From the NCBI GenBank assembly GCA_041740935.1, contig JBGSLA010000072.1, forward strand, positions 1 to 5,473: a DNA stretch of 5,473 bases, in the 5' to 3' direction. The translations under genes were made by a program, and so were the position numbers. The notes below the pieces were generated by a model. The model searched no databases and was not told the DNA's origin. It saw only the letters and a list, made by a program, of their open reading frames with translations. This document shows, piece by piece, positions 1-5,041 of this stretch; the first letter of the stretch is position 1, and every line of letters starts with the position of its first letter. This DNA is from JBGSLA01 sp041740935 (GTDB taxonomy: Bacteria; Desulfobacterota; Desulfobaccia; Desulfobaccales; 0-14-0-80-60-11).

Positions 1-894
1 CCCGAAATGGCGGTCCTGCCCGCCTCCACCGGGGTCATCGGCCAGCCGCTGCCGGTGGCCGTCATCTGGGCGGCCCTCCCCGGTCTCACGGCCCGTCTGC
101 GGCCCGACGGCCTGTCTGAGGTCGCCCAGGCCATCATGACCACCGACACCCGGCCCAAGACCGCGTTTATTCAGGAAAATCTCTGGGGGCGGAAAGTCAC
201 TCTGGCCGGCATGGCCAAGGGGGCCGGCATGATCCACCCGGACATGGCCACCCTGCTGTGCTTTCTGTGCACGGATGCGGCCCTCAGCGCCCCGGTCCTG
301 CGCCAGCTCCTCAAGGACGCCGTGGACCACAGCTTCAACCGCCTGAGCATCGACGGGGACACCTCCACCAATGACACCGCGCTTTTGTTGGCCAGCGGCC
401 GGGCCGGCCATGCCGAGATCACCGACCTGGCCCAGGCCGCGCCTTTTGCGGAGCTGCTCCATCAGGTTCTGGGGGATTTGGCCCGGCAAATCGTGGCCGA
501 CGGGGAAGGGGTGACCCGGGTTTACGAGATTGTGGTGGAGGGCGCGGCCTCGGCCCGGGAAGCCCGTCAGGCCGCAACCACGGTCGCCACCTCACCCCTG
601 GTGAAGACCGCCATGGCCGGGGCCGACGTCAATTGGGGCCGGATCATGGCGGCCCTGGGACGCTCCGGGGCCCGCTTCGACCCGGAGCGGGTGAGCATTG
701 CCTTCGGGCCGCACCTGGTGGCGGAAAACGGCCGGGCCCGGGGGGAAGCCGCGGAGGCCGCGGCCCGGGAAATCATCCTGGCCGGCCCCTTCACCGTCAC
801 CATCAATCTCGGGGCCGGGGATTTCCGGGACTTCTACCGCACCTGCGACCTCACCGAGGAATACATCCGCATCAACGCCAGCTACCGCAGTTAG
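1..894 (+). CDS. argJ: ArgJ, glutamate N-acetyltransferase / amino-acid acetyltransferase, 5' end missing
   Basis: ArgJ moves the acetyl group from N-acetylornithine to glutamate in the cytoplasmic cyclic arginine pathway; some members also make N-acetylglutamate from acetyl-CoA, and sequence alone does not tell which type this is. The frame is open from base 1, so the gene starts outside the window. 297 residues are visible of a family length near 400, so roughly the first 100 are missing. Seen in order: the STGVIG oxyanion-hole motif (about bases 25-42); KGAGMIHPDMATLL with the autocleavage point between Ala and the nucleophilic Thr (codon 250-252), which begins the beta chain; SIDGDTSTNDT (about 346-378); GADVNWGRI (619-645); and a C-terminus ending YIRINASYRS typical of the family. 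All family landmarks are intact. No gene follows on this strand; the next gene is convergent. Confidence 0.96.
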   Translation, partial: PEMAVLPASTGVIGQPLPVAVIWAALPGLTARLRPDGLSEVAQAIMTTDTRPKTAFIQENLWGRKVTLAGMAKGAGMIHPDMATLLCFLCTDAALSAPVLRQLLKDAVDHSFNRLSIDGDTSTNDTALLLASGRAGHAEITDLAQAAPFAELLHQVLGDLARQIVADGEGVTRVYEIVVEGAASAREARQAATTVATSPLVKTAMAGADVNWGRIMAALGRSGARFDPERVSIAFGPHLVAENGRARGEAAEAAAREIILAGPFTVTINLGAGDFRDFYRTCDLTEEYIRINASYRS

Positions 895-945
895 TTTTAA
901 GCCGGAAACTCATTTCTGTCTGTCCTGAAAAGTTTTTCCTCATCC

Positions 946-975
946 CCCTCTCCCCCCGCTGTCGGGGGGAGAGGG
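946..975. repeat. G/C-rich palindromic repeat, 12-bp perfect stem
   Basis: The left arm (946-957) and right arm (964-975) are perfectly complementary over 12 bp around a 6-base loop, GCTGTC. A purine-rich tail CTGGGGTGAGGGGGA follows at 976-990. This arm-plus-tail form is a dispersed repeat of many proteobacteria, whose chance translation gives PLSPRCRGERAGVRG-like peptides. It lies about 50 bp after the argJ stop and there is no T-tract on its 3' side, so any terminator role would be through the stem alone. A related but diverged copy lies at about 4818-4861. Confidence 0.7.
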
Positions 976-993
976 CTGGGGTGAGGGGGATCC

Positions 994-1012
994 CACGGGC
1001 TGGAAGCCCGTG
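994..1012. repeat. Short palindromic repeat, 8-bp stem
   Basis: CACGGGCT (994-1001) and AGCCCGTG (1005-1012) pair perfectly around GGA, followed by CTACCGGGGG. From memory this resembles a short repeat that recurs between genes in several environmental bacterial lineages; only this copy is seen here. It is 18 bp from the preceding palindrome and has a different sequence, so it is a separate family. Confidence 0.5.
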
Positions 1013-1062
1013 CTACCGGGGGCCGAGGGCCCCTGCCCCCTCCCCCAACCTATATGAGGTCG

Positions 1063-1160
1063 CAAATCCCCCCTAACCCCCCTTTAAAAAAAGGGGGGAA
1101 TCTATTGGTAATCCTTATAATAAAGTCCCCCTTTCCTAAAGGGGGATTTAGGGGGATTTG
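1063..1160. repeat. MITE-like element with nested inverted repeats
   Basis: The ends are near-complementary: about 1063-1082 starts CAAATCCCCCCTAAC, and the reverse complement of 1141-1160 starts CAAATCCCCCTAAAT. Inside are two hairpins. One has CCCCCCTTT (1077-1085) and AAAGGGGGG (1090-1098) around AAAA. The other has CCCCCTTT (1127-1134) and AAAGGGGG (1138-1145) around CCT. The core between them is AT-rich. A small element with terminal inverted repeats and no gene fits a non-autonomous mobile repeat, a type common in Desulfobacterota and cyanobacteria. No clear target duplication is seen. On the minus strand the second hairpin, followed by ACTTTATT, could help end the chemoreceptor transcript. 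Confidence 0.65.
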
Positions 1161-1229
1161 GAATCGTTTTTTCCCCGCGCCCAATTATTCTGTGAGGAAA
1201 GGCAATTTTCAAGGTGCGACACATGAGTA

Positions 1230-2708
1230 TCAGAATTCAACCTCCTCCGCCGTGTGAGAGGCCTGCTCGTGGCCCCGCCGCCCCGCCCAGGGGGCGGCCG
1301 CATTTTGGGGCGATGCGCCCCGGCCGTTTTGCACCAGGGAACCGAGTTCGCCCACCACTTCCCGCAGGCGCTCGGATTGAGCCTGAAGCTGGGTGGCGGC
1401 GCTGGCGCTTTCCTCGGCATTGGCGGCATTCTGCTGCACCACCCGCCCAATCTCCATCATGGCCTGGTTCAGGTGATCGATGCCCTGGGCCTGCTCCCGG
1501 CTGGTGCCGGCGATCTCCGCTACCAGGTCATTCACCTTTTTGGCCGATTCCCCCATGTCATAAAATTTGGTGAGGGTCTCCTGGATTTGGGTTGAGCCCA
1601 ACAAAATCTGCTGGGCCGTCTCGCCGATCAGATCGTCGGTGCTCTTGGCCGCTTCCGCGGCCCGCATGGCCAGAGACCGCACTTCATCGGCCACCACCGC
1701 GAAGCCGGCCCCCGCCTCCCCGGCCCGGGCCGCCTCCACCGCGGCGTTGAGGGCCAAAAGATTCGTCTGGAAGGCGATTTCATCAATGCCCTTGATGATC
1801 TTTTTGATGCTCTCCCCGGAATTGGAGATGGTCTCCATGAACGTCTTGGTGGCCCGGATGGATCTGTGCACTTCCCGGGTTTTTTCGTGAGTCTGGAGCA
1901 CTAAGTCGTTGCATTGATCAGTGTGATGGGAATTTTGTTTCACCGTGGCCGCCAACTGCTGCAAAGAGGAGGTAGTTTCCTCCAGGGAGGCCGCCTGCTG
2001 GGAGGCGCCCGCGGCCAGAGACTGGCTGGCGCTGGAAACCTCGAGGGAGGCGGCGGCCACCTGCTCGGAGCCCTCACCCAGGCTGTCAATGACCCGGCTC
2101 AGCGTCCGGGTGAGGCTGCGGGTCAGGAGCACGGCCACCAGCAGGCCCAGCCCCAGGACGACCAGGATTCCCCCTCCCATGAGGGTTCTGGCCCTGGTCA
2201 ACCGGGAGTCCGTCTGCATCTTCTGGCTTTCCAGGCCCTCCCTGGTCAGCTTCAGGAGGTCCCGGTCGGCGCCCGCGGCTTCCTGGTCCAGCCGGGCCAG
2301 AAATTTCAGCCGTTCCGGGGCTTCCGGGGTATCCTGCTGGGGCAGCTGAGCCACCAGGCGGCCCAGGGCCGCTTCATAGCCTCCCAGGCCTCCCAGGATC
2401 TGGTTTAGGAGCGCCTGATTTTCCTTATCGGTGAAAATATGGCGTCGTTGTGCCACCCGCTCCTTGATGTCCTGCAGGTCAAGGGCCATCCGGTCTAGAT
2501 TTTGCCTTTCCCCCGTGAGCAGAAAATTATGCTGGTGGCGTCGGATATCCAACAACTTCGCGGTAATGAAAGTATAGGTTTCCCCGCGCCTGACTGTTTC
2601 CTGCAGGGTCCCCAGGGTCTGCCACCCGAGGAAGGCCAGGGTGATCGCCAGGATGATGAGGAATAAAAAGCCGCCGAAAATTTTGGTCCTTAATTTCACC
2701 TGCGCCAT
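1230..2708 (-). CDS. Methyl-accepting chemotaxis protein, two TM segments, no full HAMP domain
   Basis: This inner-membrane chemoreceptor signals to CheA/CheW; 492 residues. TM1 is about residues 10-29. An extracytoplasmic helical sensor of about 145 residues follows, containing RRHQHNFLLTGE (56-67), a motif recurring in four-helix-bundle sensors. TM2 is about 177-196. The long cytoplasmic coiled coil has a highly conserved hairpin tip at about 310-354 (EIAFQTNLLALNAAVEAARAG and on). Two stretches fit the methylation consensus exactly, with pairs E243/E244 and E432/E433. After TM2 only one short amphipathic helix (about 197-212) precedes the signalling helix, so the usual ~50-residue HAMP is not recognisable. 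The C-terminus EEVEF does not fit the NWETF-type CheR/CheB tether. I chose the ATG at 2708 over an in-frame TTG at 2753 because it has a Shine-Dalgarno and gives a normal MCP N-terminus. The ligand is unknown and no other che gene is in view. Confidence 0.95.
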   Translation of the reverse strand: MAQVKLRTKIFGGFLFLIILAITLAFLGWQTLGTLQETVRRGETYTFITAKLLDIRRHQHNFLLTGERQNLDRMALDLQDIKERVAQRRHIFTDKENQALLNQILGGLGGYEAALGRLVAQLPQQDTPEAPERLKFLARLDQEAAGADRDLLKLTREGLESQKMQTDSRLTRARTLMGGGILVVLGLGLLVAVLLTRSLTRTLSRVIDSLGEGSEQVAAASLEVSSASQSLAAGASQQAASLEETTSSLQQLAATVKQNSHHTDQCNDLVLQTHEKTREVHRSIRATKTFMETISNSGESIKKIIKGIDEIAFQTNLLALNAAVEAARAGEAGAGFAVVADEVRSLAMRAAEAAKSTDDLIGETAQQILLGSTQIQETLTKFYDMGESAKKVNDLVAEIAGTSREQAQGIDHLNQAMMEIGRVVQQNAANAEESASAATQLQAQSERLREVVGELGSLVQNGRGASPQNAAAPWAGRRGHEQASHTAEEVEF

Positions 2709-2716
2709 ATACCCAA

Positions 2717-2721
2717 TCCTC
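2717..2721 (-). promoter_or_regulatory. Ribosome binding site of the chemoreceptor gene
   Basis: GAGGA on the minus strand, 8 nt before the ATG at 2708. It decides the start: the in-frame upstream TTG at 2753 would add 15 residues (many basic, none hydrophobic) before TM1, and its leader overlaps a G/C-rich palindrome. Confidence 0.7.
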
Positions 2722-2728
2722 GGTCGGA

Positions 2729-2777
2729 GGCGGTTGGAACCGCCCTCAAACAACTGCCGGCCGGGGCCAGCGGCCCC
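2729..2777 (-). promoter_or_regulatory. Two palindromes in the chemoreceptor 5' leader
   Basis: GGCGGTT (2729-2735) and AACCGCC (2738-2744) form a perfect palindrome just upstream of the ribosome binding site. GGGGCC (2763-2768) and GGCCCC (2772-2777) pair around AGC. Both lie between the candidate promoter (2881-2907) and the start codon, so they would be in the mRNA leader. A structural or operator role is possible, but nothing else supports one. Confidence 0.35.
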
Positions 2778-2880
2778 ACGGTCCGACCCCGTCAGAAATT
2801 TTTCTCCATTAAGATCAACTTGTTGCTGCGATGAAAAAGCGGAAACAGACGCCAGAGCTGGACGCCTCCTCTATGTAGGT

Positions 2881-2907
2881 CTATCGGCAGGTGTGATGAA
2901 AAAGTAA
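2881..2907 (-). promoter_or_regulatory. Candidate sigma-28 (FliA-type) promoter for the chemoreceptor
   Basis: On the minus strand TTACTTTT (2907-2900) is followed after exactly 11 nt by GCCGATAG (2888-2881). The FliA consensus is TAAAGTTT-N11-GCCGATAA; 5 of 8 and 7 of 8 bases match and the spacing is exact. The function fits, since chemoreceptors are classic FliA targets. The leader to the ATG would be about 160-170 nt, which is long. The stretch CTTTTTCATC overlapping the -35 recurs at 2830-2839 (same orientation) without a recognisable -10. No good sigma-70 promoter was seen in this gap. Confidence 0.42.
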
Positions 2908-2950
2908 ATACCCTGGAGAAAGTTACCGGCAAAGTCCCAAGCACGAGCAT

Positions 2951-2986
2951 AAAAAAAGCCTGGTGAGTACAAACTCACCAGGCTTT
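2951..2986 (-). terminator. Intrinsic terminator of the DsrK-like gene
   Basis: AAAGCCTGGTGAG (2955-2967) and CTCACCAGGCTTT (2974-2986) form a perfect 13-bp stem around a 6-base loop. On the minus strand the stem runs into seven T residues (2957-2951). It begins 31 nt after the stop codon at 3018 and therefore ends that transcript before the chemoreceptor promoter. It also indicates that the oxidoreductase gene is the last in its transcript. Confidence 0.9.
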
Positions 2987-3017
2987 GGTAATTAAGGACG
3001 GAAATTGTCCGGTAGAT

Positions 3018-4394
3018 TTATTCCTCTTCTTCTTCCTCTTCCAACTCGACGCCGTCCCGCTCGAACTGGGCGTCCCGGGCGGCGTGCGCGGCTTCGATCT
3101 CTGCCTCGCTCCAGGGCTCGACCACCAGGGTGTTGGCCACCAACTCCCAGAGGTAGAGGGTTTCATGATAATTGCCCATGTCAAAGCCGGGGGTGCCCTT
3201 CTTAAACTCGGCTCCCAGGCCCTTGAGGACCTGGTCCCGGCAGTTGTGGCAGGGGGCCATGACGATCTCCGCCCCGGTGTCCCGGATTTGATCGCACTTG
3301 ACTTTGCCGTAGTTCAGGCGATCCTCATCGTAGGGCATGGCCCAGGCGCCGCCGCCGGCACCGCAGCAGATGTTGTTCAGGGGATCGTCGCACATCTCCC
3401 GGTAGAGCGAAGGATCGACGCACTGCTGGGTGATCCAGCGGTTGAGATCGCCCATGTGATCACCGAAGAACATCTGGGACTTGCGCACGTAATTGCAGGG
3501 ATCGTGCACCGTGATGGTGTGATGGTTGCGCGAGGGATCGAGCTTGATCCGGCCCTCGTCGATATACTGCTTCAGGAGCTGCTGCACGGTGACGCATTTG
3601 AATTCGTCATAAACTTCAGGAAACCACTTGGTGAACCCGGACCGGGTTGCAAAGTAGGCGTGCCCTCATTCCGGGTACAAGATGGTTTTCACCTTGAGTT
3701 TTCGGGCGTTTTCGATGATACGCCGGCAAACCTCTTTCTGGCTCTCATCGTCGCCGGAAAACAGCCCCCAGTTGACCCCTTCCCAGTTTTCGGAGGGTAT
3801 GGTCCAGTCCTCTTTGGCGGCATAGAAGATGCGCCACCAGAACTTCATGTCGTCCGGCTCCCCAAAGGGCTCCTTGGAGTTGACCGTGAGGAGGAGGTTG
3901 GCCCCTTCCTTGTCCACCGGCGCATAAAACCCGGGAAAGCCCTCGTCTTCCACTTCCTTGCCCAGGTCGGCCAGCAGAAACAGGAAGTCATCCCGTGGGA
4001 TGCCCAGGTTGTTGCCCCGGTTGATGCACATCATGGTGCCCTTGTGGATGGGACCGGGGACCTTTTCCCGTGCTCGCTGGGTCCGAACCGCCCGCAGGGT
4101 TTGCAGGAGCTTGACGCCCATGGGACACTGGTACTCGCAGCGGCCGCACAGGGTGCAGACCCAGACGAATCTGGAGTCGATCAGTTCCTGCTCCATCCCG
4201 AAAACAATGGCCCGCACCGCCTTCCGGACGTCCCAGGTGCCCTCGCCCCCTTCAAAGGGCACAAAACCGGTAATCGGGCAACCGCCGGAGCAGGTGCCGC
4301 AGGTAAAACAGGCATCCGCAATTTCGGGGGCATTGCCGCCGATTTTGCGCTCCTTCCGGTTAATCTTGATTTCTTTTAACGCCTCTTCTGCCAT
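3018..4394 (-). CDS. DsrK/HdrD-like iron-sulfur oxidoreductase, probable selenoprotein (in-frame UGA = Sec243)
   Basis: Probable 458-residue redox protein of the DsrK/HdrD (CCG-domain) family, which handles thiol/disulfide electron transfer on the cytoplasmic side, usually with a membrane partner. Two [4Fe-4S] motifs lie N-terminally: C29xxC32xxC35xxxC39P and C80xxC83xxC86xxxC90P. A complete CCG motif follows: DPC300, C343-C344-G345, C382xxC385, as for a non-cubane [4Fe-4S] cluster. The frame is broken only by TGA at 3668-3666. The context K-V-K-T-I-L-Y-P-E-(UGA)-G-H-A aligns by eye with the K-W-I-L-G-G-E-C-G-H motif I recall for DsrK. The 26 codons from there to the first possible restart (GTG 3587, no Shine-Dalgarno) are open and protein-like, and a SECIS-like hairpin follows the UGA. 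I infer Sec replaces the Cys. The start ATG 4394 has GGAGG 4 nt upstream. The C-terminus is an acidic run (ELEEEEEEE). It has its own terminator and a candidate promoter, with no partner gene adjacent. Alternatives are a nonsense pseudogene or a sequencing error. Confidence 0.85.
3624..3657 (-). promoter_or_regulatory. Candidate bacterial SECIS element
   Basis: This is a hairpin in the coding mRNA just after the UGA. Counting U of UGA as 1, the lower stem is nt 12-17 (CCUACUU region) with 40-45 (AAGUGG), 6 bp including one G-U. An internal loop UGC/CACC follows. The upper stem is AACCC (21-25) with GGGUU (31-35), closing on GGUCC (26-30), which may tighten by a G-C pair to GUC. The loop starts 22 nt after the UGA, inside the roughly 16-37 nt range used for bacterial SECIS searches. 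The loop carries GGUC as in E. coli fdhF, where G and U contact SelB. Spacing is 4 nt longer than in fdhF. No folding program was run. Confidence 0.7.
3666..3668 (-). other. In-frame UGA codon read as selenocysteine
   Basis: This is the only stop between the ATG at 4394 and the TAA at 3018. It stands at the conserved Cys of the E-C-G-H motif; a single base change (TGC/TGT to TGA) separates Cys from Sec codons. The five Cys of the CCG motif downstream are intact, so Sec243 is an extra residue near that cluster rather than one of its five canonical ligands; a redox-active or substrate-contacting role is my inference. Confidence 0.8.
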
Positions 4395-4398
4395 TGTT

Positions 4399-4403
4399 CC
4401 TCC
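4399..4403 (-). promoter_or_regulatory. Ribosome binding site of the DsrK-like gene
   Basis: GGAGG on the minus strand, 4 nt before ATG 4394. It is a strong Shine-Dalgarno with slightly short spacing, and it fixes the start codon. Confidence 0.75.
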
Positions 4404-4496
4404 GCATCATCGGGTTTGGCTGTGCCGTCAGAAACCGGCCTTCGCTGTCGCGGGCCGCTCCCTTGTCAAGTCTCTGTTAATTTACCCGGCAAAATA

Positions 4497-4525
4497 TATA
4501 TAAGTAATTTGTACCAGAAAGGCAA
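4497..4525 (-). promoter_or_regulatory. Candidate sigma-70 promoter of the DsrK-like gene
   Basis: TTGCCT (4525-4520), a 17-nt spacer and TATATA (4502-4497) on the minus strand give 4 of 6 matches each with ideal spacing, inside an AT-rich island that contrasts with the GC-rich surroundings. The leader would be about 95-100 nt. A perfect TTGACA lies further down (about 4463-4468), but it has no acceptable -10 at the right distance. Confidence 0.5.
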
Positions 4526-4535
4526 AGGTTTTGCC
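4521..4535. promoter_or_regulatory. Operator-like palindrome over the -35 element
   Basis: GGCAAA (4521-4526) and TTTGCC (4530-4535) are a perfect 6-bp inverted repeat with a 3-base centre GGT. It covers five of the six bases of the proposed -35, a position suited to a repressor. The regulator is not identifiable from the window. Confidence 0.4.
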
Positions 4536-4560
4536 ACTGCATCGATTATAGAATCCTGAG

Positions 4561-4600
4561 CTTACATGTCAAACAGAAAATACCATTTTTCACATGTTAG
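4561..4600. repeat. Imperfect inverted repeat upstream of the DsrK-like promoter
   Basis: CTTACATGTCAAA (4561-4573) and TTTCACATGTTAG (4588-4600) are complementary at 11 of 13 positions around a 14-base centre; each arm contains the self-complementary ACATGT. It lies about 36 bp upstream of the proposed -35, where an activator could bind. It is AT-rich compared with its flanks. Confidence 0.4.
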
Positions 4601-4623
4601 CCCTCCCCCTCTATCATTCACAG

Positions 4624-4649
4624 AAAAAAAAACCCGGGGCCTGTCCGGT
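4624..4649 (-). terminator. Possible intrinsic terminator after the methyltransferase
   Basis: On the minus strand ACCGG (4649-4645) can pair with CCGGGT (4637-4632), leaving one bulged G, and the stem leads straight into nine T residues (4632-4624). The stem is weak, but the T-tract is the longest in the window. It would stop read-through from the methyltransferase gene, about 400 nt after its stop, before the DsrK-like promoter. Confidence 0.35.
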
Positions 4650-4806
4650 AGTCGCCATACGATTTTAATAAACCCTGGTGAGGGCCTCTTGTCCGGCCCG
4701 GAAATTTCCTGTGAAGCAGGTGTCCAGGGGACTTGAGGCCGGAAGCTGATGCCATGGGCCACCAGACCCCACATCCCTGATGATTGCCAGTCCGTGAATC
4801 TGGAAC

Positions 4807-5028
4807 CGGGGCGCACCTTTTCTCCCTCCCCCTTGATGGGGAAGGGCTGGGGTGAGGGTGGCTATTTTTCTATGAGAGTCAGCATGTTGCTCAATTTACC
4901 CCCCTCCCCCAACCCCCTCCCACCGTGGGGAGGGGGCTTAAAAACCGCTCTTTAATCAAGATTCTTGCCGGACAGCAGAGGGGTAAGGGGAGCTTTTTAC
5001 CCGGTAAAAGTGACGGGGCGCACCTTTT
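4807..5028. repeat. 15-bp direct repeat bracketing a repeat cluster
   Basis: CGGGGCGCACCTTTT occurs at 4807-4821 and again, identically, at 5014-5028. The 192 bp between them hold the G/C-rich palindromic repeats. This could be a duplication left by an insertion, or a duplicated site near the methyltransferase end. Confidence 0.5.
4818..4937. repeat. Compound G/C-rich palindromic repeat pair
   Basis: The first hairpin is at about 4824-4846 (CCCTCCCC with GGGGAAGGG, one bulge) with tail CTGGGGTGAGGGTGG. The second has CCCCCTCCC (4913-4921) and GGGAGGGGG (4928-4936) around ACCGTG. The tail of the first and the lead-in of the second (about 4899-4917) are also roughly complementary, so the unit is a nested inverted repeat with an AT-rich middle, like the one at 1063-1160 but of another sequence. 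The first half is a diverged relative of 946-990. Confidence 0.6.
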
Positions 5029-5041
5029 GGCTGCCAAGGGT

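Larger units (their letters stand above)
4395..5041. other. 647-bp intergenic region
   Basis: No credible gene was found. It holds, from the oxidoreductase outward: the ribosome binding site, the promoter and operator palindrome, an imperfect inverted repeat, a T-tract terminator candidate, about 150 bp (4650-4806) where I see nothing, G/C-rich repeats (4818-4937), and an AT-ended palindrome TTTTACCCGGTAAAA (4995-5009) without a T-tract just after the methyltransferase stop. No tRNA-like or rRNA-like sequence was recognised. Confidence 0.6.

Noticed and set aside
633..1076. Plus-strand open frame overlapping the argJ end
   Set aside because: It is an out-of-frame shadow of argJ running into repeats.
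946..1145. CRISPR array
   Set aside because: The palindromes differ in sequence and spacing and there are no regularly spaced identical repeats.
1054..1257. Plus-strand open frame containing NPPLKKGG and FPKGGFRGI
   Set aside because: It is a translation of the nested repeat at 1063-1160, a well-known source of false proteins.
2709..2753. Upstream TTG start for the chemoreceptor
   Set aside because: The ATG at 2708 has a proper ribosome binding site and gives the normal short N-terminus before TM1.
3018..3587. Separate gene starting at GTG 3587, and a separate truncated gene ending at the TGA 3666
   Set aside because: Both parts are in one frame with no other stop, the intervening 26 codons encode family-like protein, and the GTG has no Shine-Dalgarno. 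One selenoprotein explains all of it better.
2985..4379. Long plus-strand open frame of 464 codons
   Set aside because: It is antisense to the oxidoreductase gene, resembles no family, and is explained by GC-biased codon use on the other strand.
4463..4468. Perfect TTGACA as the -35 of the oxidoreductase promoter
   Set aside because: Seventeen bases downstream is AGCGAA in G/C-rich DNA, so no -10 supports it.
4562..4816. Minus-strand open frame of 84 codons starting at GTG
   Set aside because: The G-rich stretch before its start comes from the repeat, the composition is unlike the genes here, and no domain is recognisable. A small hypothetical cannot be fully excluded.
4749..4955. Plus-strand open frame containing SPSPLMGKGWGEGG
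   Set aside because: It is a translation of the G/C-rich palindromic repeat at 4818-4937, with no homologous domain or ribosome binding site.
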